A stretch of 64,000 nucleotides of DNA, from NCBI RefSeq assembly GCF_042427585.1, contig NZ_JBHMFC010000103.1, positions 186,001 to 250,000 on the forward strand, given 5' to 3'. Each line of letters starts with the position of its first letter. The stretch's first letter is position 1. The notes beneath the pieces were generated by a model. It saw nothing but the letters and a program-made list of their open reading frames with translations, searched no databases and had not been told where the DNA came from. This stretch comes from Pseudalgibacter ostreae. Lineage in GTDB: Bacteria; Bacteroidota; Bacteroidia; Flavobacteriales; Flavobacteriaceae. A program made the position numbers and the translations under genes. Shown in pieces: positions 9,591-16,789 of this stretch.

Positions 9591-10226
9591 ATGAAAAACA
9601 ATCAAAATTTACAAAAAAAACAGCGGGCATCTTTTTCGACAAGTAAACTGGTCTTGACAGTTCTCGCTACAGTTTTATTGTCCTTTGCCTCTTACGCACA
9701 AACAGCTTATGGTTTTGGTTTAAAAGGTGGATTAAATTACAATGGCAATGGCGATTATTTTGAGTCTGCCACCGCAAGTGCTCAACATCCAGACAAAAGT
9801 ATCGGTTATCATGTGGGGCTTTTTGGAAAAATAGGCAACCAGATATATTTTAGACCAGAAGTTGTTTATACAGCAACCAAAAGCGAGTATGATGATGATA
9901 ATTTTAAAATGCAAAAACTAGATGTTCCCTTACTTCTTGGCGTTAAAGTTCTTGGTCCTGTTAGCGTTTTTGCCGGTCCTTCTTTACAATATGTATTAGA
10001 CACAAAGTTTGGAGACGTGACAGTAGATGATATTAAGGATGATTTTTCTGTAGGACTTAATTTTGGTGTTGGATTAAACTTCAATAAAGTTGGTGTCGAT
10101 TTAAGGTATGAACGCGGGTTTAGCCATAACGAAGCTACTTTTATAAATGATAACATTATAAAAACAGAAAGTAGAATTGATACTCGACCGGAGCAATTGA
10201 TTTTAAGTCTATCCCTTACCCTATAG
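9591..10226 (+). CDS. Outer-membrane beta-barrel protein (PorT/OmpW-like)
   Basis: This 211-residue protein has an N-terminal signal segment ending near SFASYAQ (about residues 22-36). Alternating beta strands follow, with glycine-rich turns such as YGFGLKGGLNYN, VSVFAGPSLQY and NFGVGLNFNKVGVDLRYERG. The last residue pattern (LILSLSLTL) is typical of an outer-membrane insertion strand. The family is a small 8-stranded barrel often annotated 'outer membrane beta-barrel protein' in this phylum. Its specific role is unknown. A 330-base gap upstream separates it from tgt, which is divergent, and a shared terminator lies just downstream. Confidence 0.8.
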   Translation: MKNNQNLQKKQRASFSTSKLVLTVLATVLLSFASYAQTAYGFGLKGGLNYNGNGDYFESATASAQHPDKSIGYHVGLFGKIGNQIYFRPEVVYTATKSEYDDDNFKMQKLDVPLLLGVKVLGPVSVFAGPSLQYVLDTKFGDVTVDDIKDDFSVGLNFGVGLNFNKVGVDLRYERGFSHNEATFINDNIIKTESRIDTRPEQLILSLSLTL

Positions 10227-10244
10227 CACTCACAATAATCCCTA

Positions 10245-10280
10245 AAACAAAAAAACCCGCGATTGCGGGTTTTTTTGTTT
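10245..10280. terminator. Bidirectional terminator
   Basis: AACCCGC, a GATT loop and GCGGGTT form a 7-bp stem flanked by A7 on one side and T7 on the other. It sits between the convergent beta-barrel gene and the FKBP gene and can serve both. Confidence 0.9.
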
Positions 10281-11230
10281 TATAATTTGTTTGCTTCGGT
10301 TTCTTCGGGGTCCAAATATTTTGGAATGCCATTTTTACCAATATCGTTTGTGGGATCACCATCGCCATAGCCATCATTATCAAAATCTTCTCTTTTGGTT
10401 GGCACACCATCGCCATCATCATCGGGATCCATAAAATTAGGTATTCCATCCCCATCTGTATCATCATCAGCAAAACCATCTACGGTATAAAACTCACCAT
10501 TTCCATTTAAATCTTCAAGATATGAGGGCACCCCATCGTTATCATGATCATTTTGTTGCATTTCAAATAAATCAAACTTAAAAATCAATGGAGAATAAGC
10601 AGGGATATTAACTTGCGTTTGTGAAAAATAAGCTAGCCCAGACGGCAAAAACATAACGCCTACACCGTGATTTGCATAACTTACTGTACCATCAGTATTC
10701 TCTGTGTAAGTTTCTGCTGTTTTAAATAATGGTATTATTTTACTCCAGCCTGGAACCGTTCCTGTTAAATCGAAAACTGTTGGGTTTGCAGAACTATCAA
10801 ATGTAACATGATCCAAAGTAAGGCCTTCGTAATTTAAACGCACATTATCTGCAAAAGTTAGGGCATCACCTTTACCTTCACTCAATTTAAGATAATATAT
10901 ATTGTAATTCGTATTAGCGTACTCCACCGAAATACTATCCAGTGCAGCAGACCCAAATAGCAATGCGTTTTTATCAGGATCCGGAATAACACCATCGACC
11001 ACAGTACCTATTTGAAAATGTGTAATGCTAGTAGCGGTTTTATCTTCAAAATCTGCAGCGTTGTAATAATGGGTTTTCAAGTATTTTACTATAGAATCAT
11101 TATCTGCTATTTGTTGCTCTCCTCTATCTCTTGGTGGTGTTACCACGACATCGTCATCATCATCTTTTTTACAGGATGTAAACCCTATAAGCACACACAA
11201 AACAGGCGCTAATATTTTTCTTAATTTCAT
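10280..11230 (-). CDS. FKBP-type peptidyl-prolyl isomerase lipoprotein with calcium-binding repeats
   Basis: This is a 316-residue lipoprotein. The signal peptide ends in a lipobox (GFTSC, Cys at about 20), followed by a Lys/Asp tract. Residues about 90-225 look like an FKBP domain: NVRLNYEGLTLDHVTFDSS, GWSKIIPLFKTAETYT and GVGVMFLPSGLAYF match the substrate-binding elements. The C-terminal 80 residues are Asp-rich thrombospondin type-3-like repeats (DHDNDGVPSYLEDLNGNGE, DTDGDGIPNFMDPDDDGDGVP) that should bind calcium. It is likely an envelope protein-folding factor anchored to a membrane. Whether the isomerase is active cannot be seen. Confidence 0.8.
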   Translation of the reverse strand: MKLRKILAPVLCVLIGFTSCKKDDDDDVVVTPPRDRGEQQIADNDSIVKYLKTHYYNAADFEDKTATSITHFQIGTVVDGVIPDPDKNALLFGSAALDSISVEYANTNYNIYYLKLSEGKGDALTFADNVRLNYEGLTLDHVTFDSSANPTVFDLTGTVPGWSKIIPLFKTAETYTENTDGTVSYANHGVGVMFLPSGLAYFSQTQVNIPAYSPLIFKFDLFEMQQNDHDNDGVPSYLEDLNGNGEFYTVDGFADDDTDGDGIPNFMDPDDDGDGVPTKREDFDNDGYGDGDPTNDIGKNGIPKYLDPEETEANKL

Positions 11231-11418
11231 TTAAAGTTTTCTATTTTAATAATTGCATGTGGGTACACCATACATTGCTGTACATTCTCTCTCTGTAAAA
11301 CTTAAGTAATCAAAATTTCACAAAATGATTCACACATAATTGTTTATTTTTGGAGCGCAAGATACAATTTTAATACAAGCTTGCGCAAGAAGATTAACGT
11401 AGTTTTTACAAGAATTAT

Positions 11419-11790
11419 ATGCGAATTGACAAATATTTATGGTGTATTAGGTATTACAAAACCAGAACCATTGCAACAACAGCCTGTAAAAAAGGACATG
11501 TAAAAGTAAACAACGATGTGGTTAAGCCTAGCCGAGAGGTTTACCCGCAAGACACGATAGAAGTTAGAAAAGATCAAATCAACTACAAACTAGTTGTTAA
11601 TGATATTCCTCCAAATAGAGTGGGCGCAAAACTGGTCGACCTTTACAGGACAGACCATACTTCAAGAGACCAATTTGAAGGCCAAGAACTTTTAAAGTTT
11701 GCAAAAGACTATTATAGAAAAAAAGGCAGTGGTAGACCGACCAAAAAAGATAGACGAGATATAGAAGACTACACTGAAGAGAACGAATGA
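11419..11790 (+). CDS. S4-domain RNA-binding protein, Hsp15-like
   Basis: This 123-residue basic protein begins MRIDKYLWCIRYYKTRTIAT, the classic start of an S4 RNA-binding domain as in Hsp15 (HslR), which binds stalled 50S-nascent chain complexes in E. coli. The domain spans about residues 1-60 (KKGHVKVNNDVVKPSREVYPQD). The tail is rich in Lys, Arg and Glu (KKGSGRPTKKDRRDIED), as in other Bacteroidetes members. The role in ribosome rescue is inferred from the family. Confidence 0.85.
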   Translation: MRIDKYLWCIRYYKTRTIATTACKKGHVKVNNDVVKPSREVYPQDTIEVRKDQINYKLVVNDIPPNRVGAKLVDLYRTDHTSRDQFEGQELLKFAKDYYRKKGSGRPTKKDRRDIEDYTEENE

Positions 11791-11912
11791 TTTTACATAC
11801 TCAAAAACATACTTGAGCCGTAGAGGCCCTTTACAGCATTAAACATTTATTAGTAGTATTATATAATTTTAATCTGATATGAATATCTTTGATTAATTAA
11901 ATTTTAAAAATT

Positions 11913-12416
11913 ATGAGCGCCAAAACCAATGTGATTTTAAACCACAACGAGATCAATCATAAAATAAGACGTATCGCTTTTCAAATTTATGAAAGCAATG
12001 CCGACGAGAAGGAGGTAATTTTAGCAGGCATTGATAGTAATGGCTATATTCTTGCCGAAAAACTAAAAGGAGCACTTCTAAAGATTTCAGAAATAACTCC
12101 TGTGCTATGTAAAGTGATTATTGATAAAAAAAATCCGTTATCAACCATTAGCACATCTATCCCTGAAAAAGACTACAAAAACAAGTCCTTAGTTTTAATA
12201 GATGATGTTCTAAATTCTGGTACGACGCTTATATATGGCGTCAAACACTTTTTAAATGTTCCTTTAAAACAATTTAAAACAGCTGTTTTAGTAAATAGAA
12301 ATCACAAAAAATATCCTGTGAAAGCCGACTTTAAAGGTATTTCTTTATCAACCTCCCTACACGAACACGTACATGTGGTTTTAGATGGTGATGCTTACGA
12401 AGTAATTTTAAAGTAG
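11913..12416 (+). CDS. Phosphoribosyltransferase-domain protein (PyrR-like)
   Basis: This 167-residue type I phosphoribosyltransferase fold has the PRPP-binding loop LVLIDDVLNSGTTL at about residues 90-103. It resembles PyrR or hypoxanthine phosphoribosyltransferases in length and layout, but the specific substrate or regulatory role is not visible. It is convergent with aroK: the stop codons overlap by 9 bases, so no terminator fits between them. Confidence 0.75.
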   Translation: MSAKTNVILNHNEINHKIRRIAFQIYESNADEKEVILAGIDSNGYILAEKLKGALLKISEITPVLCKVIIDKKNPLSTISTSIPEKDYKNKSLVLIDDVLNSGTTLIYGVKHFLNVPLKQFKTAVLVNRNHKKYPVKADFKGISLSTSLHEHVHVVLDGDAYEVILK

Positions 12417-12929
12417 TGTCGTAACCAATTCTTCAACAATTTGATTCTCAGTTTTACCATCTGTCGAAACCACTTCGTGGGCCAAGTTGTAAAACTGTCC
12501 CCGCTCGAACAGGTGCTTCGCTATAAACTCGGCCAACCCATCGTCCGTTTCAATATGAGACACTAAAGGGCGTGTAACCTTCTCTTTCTTCAACCTACTT
12601 ACCAAGGTTGCTATAGAAGCCTTTAAATATACACTTACAGCTTCCCCTGTATTTAAAATAGCCTGCATATTGCTATTATAACATGGAGCACCTCCTCCTA
12701 GAGACAAAACTATATTTCTTTTTTCAGAAATAAGTTTCTTTAAATATTCCGACTCTTTTTTTCTGAAATATATTTCTCCCTTGGTTTTAAAAATATCAGA
12801 AACGGGCATTTTTTCATTTTTTTCTATAAAATCATCTAAATCTATAAACTCATAATCCATTTTTTTGGCCAAAATCCTCCCAATTGTAGATTTTCCTGAC
12901 GCCATATACCCTATTAAAATAAAAATCAT
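12408..12929 (-). CDS. aroK: Shikimate kinase
   Basis: This 173-residue enzyme phosphorylates the 3-hydroxyl of shikimate in the chorismate pathway. The P-loop GYMASGKST lies at about residues 7-15. The shikimate-binding residues are in DLDDFIEKNEKMPVSDIF (about 31-48, with Asp pair), GEIYFRKKE (Arg near 57) and LSLGGGAPC near 78. The lid Arg (VTRPLV) is near 120. Length is standard. It is the last chromosomal gene before tRNA-Lys and the integrated element. Confidence 0.94.
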   Translation of the reverse strand: MIFILIGYMASGKSTIGRILAKKMDYEFIDLDDFIEKNEKMPVSDIFKTKGEIYFRKKESEYLKKLISEKRNIVLSLGGGAPCYNSNMQAILNTGEAVSVYLKASIATLVSRLKKEKVTRPLVSHIETDDGLAEFIAKHLFERGQFYNLAHEVVSTDGKTENQIVEELVTTLL

Positions 12930-13005
12930 TTTACCCTTTTTAATTGATTACTAAAAACATACGCTTACGAACAACAAAAAAACAAAAAATTTCTCAAAAA
13001 AAGTA

Positions 13006-13035
13006 TTGTTTTTTTAATTAAAGGATATATATTTG
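13006..13035 (+). promoter_or_regulatory. Promoter of tRNA-Lys
   Basis: TTG at 13006-13008 is followed after 19 bases by TATATTTG at 13028-13035. This matches the Bacteroidetes primary-sigma consensus (TTG, 17-23 bases, TAnnTTTG) and lies 41 bases before the tRNA. Confidence 0.75.
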
Positions 13036-13076
13036 CACCCGCTAACCACTAGTATATTAGTGAAAGCAAAAACAAA

Positions 13077-13149
13077 GACTCGGTAGCTCAGTTGGTAGAG
13101 CATAACACTTTTAATGTTGGGGTCCTGGGTTCGAGCCCCAGCCGGGTCA
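13077..13149 (+). tRNA. tRNA-Lys (anticodon TTT)
   Basis: The 73-base sequence folds as a cloverleaf. The acceptor stem pairs GACTCGG with CCGGGTC (one T-G pair) with discriminator A at 13149. The D arm is GCTC-loop-GAGC and the anticodon stem pairs TAACA with TGTTG. The anticodon loop CTTTTAA gives anticodon TTT at 13110-13112. The T arm carries GGTTCGAGCC. CCA is not encoded. The integrase of the following element starts 230 bases downstream, so the tRNA 3' end is the likely attachment site (attL). Confidence 0.96.
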
Positions 13150-13173
13150 CAAGTGGAAACACTAAATAGGTAC

Positions 13174-13215
13174 AAAGCCTTGCTAATTATATGATTAGTG
13201 AGGCTTTTTCTTTTT
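13174..13215 (+). terminator. Terminator after tRNA-Lys
   Basis: AAAGCCTTGCTAAT (13174-13187) and ATTAGTGAGGCTTT (13194-13207) form a 14-bp stem with two G-T pairs and a 6-base loop. A T-rich tail follows. It ends the tRNA transcript. Confidence 0.88.
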
Positions 13216-13260
13216 AGAGAATTCAAATAATGCTATGTTATGTGAACTAAAAGGTTCACA

Positions 13261-13291
13261 AATCGTCAACACGATTTCTTAATCGTCAACA
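13261..13291 (+). repeat. Two direct repeats before the integrase
   Basis: AATCGTCAACA occurs at 13261-13271 and again at 13281-13291, a spacing of 20 bases (two helical turns), about 90 bases before the integrase ATG. This is the right place for integrase arm-type sites or a regulator of the int promoter. The function is inferred only from position and spacing. Confidence 0.55.
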
Positions 13292-13381
13292 TTAAGAAAA
13301 AAGACTTATATTTATACTTATAAAGTATTTAGTTGATTTGACTTTCGTCTCAATTATTGTTTAACAATTAAGACGACAACT

Positions 13382-14602
13382 ATGCGTACTTCATCTACAT
13401 TTGCTATTCTATTCTGGATTTATGGTTCTAGAGCCATAAATAATCAATCTAATATTTATGCTCGAATAACACTTAACGGGAAACGCGTTAACATCAGCTT
13501 GAAGAAAAAAATTGACATTAATTCTTGGAATCCCAAATACCAACGTCATAAAGGAAATGGAAAATTAGCTCGCAGTACCAATCAATTCCTAGATGAAACA
13601 AAATCAAGTTTGGTAAAGTGTTATCGGGACTTGCAAAATGAAAATCGATTGATTACTCCTCAATTAATTAAATCACGATTTCTGGGAGAAGATGTAAAGA
13701 CACATTCATTTAAAGATGTATTTAATTACCATAATGATAAAATGGCTCATAAGCTATCCGCCAAAACACTATGTCATTATAAAACTACTCAGAAATATTT
13801 ATTGGAATACATTTTAGATGAATTTAAGACAACAGATATTTATCTTAAAAATTTGAATTATGCATTTGTTATAGGGTTTGAAAGTTTTTTAAGATCCTTT
13901 GAACCTAAACATTATCAAGGAAAAATCGGTAACAATGCCGTTATGAAACATATTCAACGCTTAAAAAAAATGATAAGCCTTGCACACGCTATAGATTGGA
14001 TAGACTCTAATCCTTTTTTGAAATTTAAACTGAAAATGGAAAAAACAGAAAGAGAGTTCCTTACTGCCAAAGAATTGACTTGCATTGAAAACCTTCAAGT
14101 TTCTATTGAAAGGTTGGAAGTTGTCAAAGATTTATTCATTTTCAGCTGCTATTCTGGCATTTCTTATGCAGATATAATGAGTTTGAGCTCTGAACACATT
14201 GTTATGGGAATTGATGGAAAAAAATGGATAATGGCAAGAAGAAATAAAACTGGCGTTCCATTTAAAATACCTATCCTTAAAAAAGCCGCATTATTAATTG
14301 ACAAATATAGTAACCACCCCCGTACTAAATTCACAGGAAAATTGTTACCTGATTTTTCTAACCAAAAACTTAACAGTTATCTTAAAGAAATAGCTGATCT
14401 CTGTGGTATTAAAAAAAATGTGACTTTTCACATGGCTAGACACACATTCGCAACAACTGTAACTTTGACAAATGGAGTTCCTATAGAGACTGTTTCAAAA
14501 CTTTTAGGCCATACAAAAATTGCAACCACCCAAATATATGCAAGAGTTATTGAGGCTAAAATTAGTGATGATATGAACAAGCTCATGACGAAACTTGGTT
14601 GA
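13382..14602 (+). CDS. Tyrosine recombinase, IntDOT-type integrase of the ICE
   Basis: This 406-residue site-specific recombinase should integrate and excise the element at tRNA-Lys. An arm-binding domain (residues about 1-100) is followed by a SAM-like core-binding domain (110-215) and the catalytic domain (225-406). Catalytic residues visible are His350 and Arg353 (HMARH), His377 (LLGH) and the nucleophile Tyr386 (TQIYAR). The first catalytic Arg is replaced by Ser261 in YSGISYAD. The same loss is known in IntDOT and many Bacteroidetes integrases. The gene lies directly after the tRNA and points into the element, as usual for an ICE. Confidence 0.93.
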   Translation: MRTSSTFAILFWIYGSRAINNQSNIYARITLNGKRVNISLKKKIDINSWNPKYQRHKGNGKLARSTNQFLDETKSSLVKCYRDLQNENRLITPQLIKSRFLGEDVKTHSFKDVFNYHNDKMAHKLSAKTLCHYKTTQKYLLEYILDEFKTTDIYLKNLNYAFVIGFESFLRSFEPKHYQGKIGNNAVMKHIQRLKKMISLAHAIDWIDSNPFLKFKLKMEKTEREFLTAKELTCIENLQVSIERLEVVKDLFIFSCYSGISYADIMSLSSEHIVMGIDGKKWIMARRNKTGVPFKIPILKKAALLIDKYSNHPRTKFTGKLLPDFSNQKLNSYLKEIADLCGIKKNVTFHMARHTFATTVTLTNGVPIETVSKLLGHTKIATTQIYARVIEAKISDDMNKLMTKLG

Positions 14603-14789
14603 TAATAAAAATAAGTTCGAAACAAATTATCAGGCTATCCAAAGTGTAATGTATGTGATATTCATTCCTGTAATATAATTTTGACATTTCTACAAACAAA
14701 AGAGCAGTACCTAAAAATTCACTATCTTTAAAACAACATAAACAACTGAAAAACAGTTTTTTACTTTTATTTTTATTAAAGATTAAATA

Positions 14790-16493
14790 GTGAGTTTATT
14801 TAATTTTTCAGGAAACTTAAAAGGCTACCTACTATTAAACTTATTGTATATGTTGGTAGCTCAGGGATTGCTATGCCAAAATAAAAATGACTCTCTAAAA
14901 AATAAAACTTTCCAGGAGCTTAACGATTTATCTATCAAAGCCATTGATAACTCAGATTCTATTCAATTATATATTTATAAAAATTACCACCTTAAAAAAG
15001 CAAAATCAGAACAAAATAATTTAGAAATAGCCCGAGCATATTTCTCTTTCATTACTTGGGCGGATATAGAAAATGATATTAAATATTCAGATTCTATTAT
15101 CAGCATAACTAAAAACAGCAATCATGAAATGTACCCAACCAATGGCTACTTGGTAAAAGCACAACTATATTATTTTAATTCAGATTTCAATAAGGCTTTG
15201 GACAACTACATCATAGCTGGCGAATGGGCTGATAAAAAACAATTTAAACTGATGCAAATTGAAGTAGATATCGGTATAGCTACAATCAAAAATGTATGGG
15301 GTTTGCATGAGGAAGCTTTAAATATTTATAGGAAGATTTATTCAGATATTATTAATGCACCTAATTATTTAGAAACATATTATGATGACTATTTATTGAT
15401 GGTTAATAATTTATCCCTTTCGTATATAAGAAACAAAAAACCAGATTCGGCTTTAACTATCCTCAGAACAGCCATTAAAGAAACCAATAAAAATAATGAT
15501 TCATTAGCCCATGCTGATTTGGTAAAAGTGCACGCTACTGCAAATTTTTATCTAAAGAAGTATCCCCAGGCATTAGACACATTGGTTAAATTTTCATCAA
15601 ATTACTCAGGATTGGTTTTAGCCGACAGTTATTTTATGATGGGAAAAATATATCAGTATAAAAATAATGAACGGTTAATGATTAACTATTTTAAAAAAAT
15701 AGACTCGATTCATCGTGAGTTGAACGACCCATTTCCAGAATTGAAAGAGGTGTACAATATATTATACAAAAATGCCATTAAAAATAACAACAAAGATAAG
15801 CAGCTATATTATTTGAACCAATTGTTGGCAGCTGACAGTATATTAGATGAAAATTATGTTAATATCAACAGAAAAGTATATTCAGAATTTGACATCCCCA
15901 ATCTTAAAAAGGAGAAACATCAATTGGTTCAAAAGTTGGATAATAGACAACAATGGCTATTTATTAGTATCGTTTCAGTAATTTTTTTAAGCATTGTTAT
16001 AGTTTATTATTACAAGCGGCAACAAACGTTCAAACTAAAATTTCAAGAACTATTAAAGGGTGACGACATAAACATTTTTGAAGTTAAAACCCAACAAAAT
16101 CATGAAACTGGATTGAATATTTCAAAACATATAGTAGATGAAGTTTTAGAAAACTTATCGAAATTTGAAAGTTCCAAAGGGTATTTATCAAAAGATATTA
16201 CACTTGCTTCTCTTTCTAAAGATTGTAATACCAATTCATCTTACTTATCGAGTATTATAAACCATATTAAACAAACCAATTTTTCAACTTACTTAAAAGA
16301 TTTACGGATTAACAATGCTATAATTAGTATTAAAAAGCAAAGGATGTACCTTAAGTATTCCATTCAAGGACTTGCTGAAGAATTTGGTTTTACAACTGCA
16401 GAATCGTTTTCAAAAGCATTTAGAGAAAAAACAAGTATAAAGCCCTCCTATTTTCTTAACGAACTGAGAAAGAAAAAACAGCTTGACAAATAA
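14790..16493 (+). CDS. Membrane-spanning TPR sensor with AraC-type DNA-binding domain
   Basis: The 567-residue protein starts at GTG (14790). This start gives a full signal-anchor segment (LLLNLLYMLVAQGLLC). Residues about 35-385 are helical TPR-like repeats. A membrane helix lies at about 390-410 (WLFISIVSVIFLSIVIVYY) and a C-terminal AraC/XylS helix-turn-helix pair at about 465-560 (YLKDLRINNAI, IQGLAEEFGFTTAESFSKAF). The predicted topology puts the TPR part in the periplasm and the DNA-binding domain in the cytoplasm, a one-protein signalling route. It stands directly before a tiny peptide gene and an exporter, so it probably controls them, perhaps in response to a peptide. The ligand is unknown. 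Confidence 0.85.
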   Translation: MSLFNFSGNLKGYLLLNLLYMLVAQGLLCQNKNDSLKNKTFQELNDLSIKAIDNSDSIQLYIYKNYHLKKAKSEQNNLEIARAYFSFITWADIENDIKYSDSIISITKNSNHEMYPTNGYLVKAQLYYFNSDFNKALDNYIIAGEWADKKQFKLMQIEVDIGIATIKNVWGLHEEALNIYRKIYSDIINAPNYLETYYDDYLLMVNNLSLSYIRNKKPDSALTILRTAIKETNKNNDSLAHADLVKVHATANFYLKKYPQALDTLVKFSSNYSGLVLADSYFMMGKIYQYKNNERLMINYFKKIDSIHRELNDPFPELKEVYNILYKNAIKNNNKDKQLYYLNQLLAADSILDENYVNINRKVYSEFDIPNLKKEKHQLVQKLDNRQQWLFISIVSVIFLSIVIVYYYKRQQTFKLKFQELLKGDDINIFEVKTQQNHETGLNISKHIVDEVLENLSKFESSKGYLSKDITLASLSKDCNTNSSYLSSIINHIKQTNFSTYLKDLRINNAIISIKKQRMYLKYSIQGLAEEFGFTTAESFSKAFREKTSIKPSYFLNELRKKKQLDK

Positions 16494-16494
16494 A

Positions 16495-16520
16495 GCACAC
16501 GTCATTTATAAATAACGTGC
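16495..16520 (+). promoter_or_regulatory. Imperfect hairpin between regulator and peptide gene
   Basis: GCAC and GT pair with ACGTGC across an ATTTATAAAT core, with a 2-base bulge and one mismatch. There is no T tail. It could weakly terminate the regulator transcript or stabilise the peptide mRNA. Confidence 0.35.
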
Positions 16521-16590
16521 AGACATTTAAGGATTTAGCAACACGCTTTTATACATTTATGACAATTAGTAATCAATAAAACTATATGAT

Positions 16591-16728
16591 ATGAAAACAA
16601 CGTCACTTAAAAAAGTAAGCTCCATAAATGAGTTTTTAAAAAAGAAAATTAAAAATACCGAATCCATAGTAGGAGGCGGCGGTGGTGGAGCAATAGACAG
16701 AGATAAAATCAAAAAAACTCGGAGGTAA
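16591..16728 (+). CDS. 45-residue secreted-peptide precursor with Gly6 motif
   Basis: The ATG at 16591 opens a 45-codon frame. The first 27 residues (MKTTSLKKVSSINEFLKKKI then KNTESIV) are a charged, helix-prone leader. Six glycines follow at 28-33, then AIDRDKIKKTRR. Double-glycine leaders are cut by C39 peptidases, and such a peptidase is encoded 2.2 kb downstream in the same direction. The Lys-rich start loosely resembles the Bacteroidetes 'GG' natural-product leaders. The predicted product is a basic peptide of 12 residues or a few more, without Cys, Ser or aromatic residues, so lanthionine or disulfide chemistry is unlikely. The assignment rests on context; the frame itself is short. Confidence 0.65.
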   Translation: MKTTSLKKVSSINEFLKKKIKNTESIVGGGGGGAIDRDKIKKTRR

Positions 16729-16789
16729 TATTTTTTGGTTTTGCAGGTATTTATGTAGAATTTCTTGGGAAAGCAAATAGTCATTTAGA

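Noticed and set aside
11355..11390. GCGCAAG/CTTGCGC inverted repeat upstream of the S4 gene
   Set aside because: Seven bases with an 18-base gap can arise by chance. There is no T tail and no known operator to compare.
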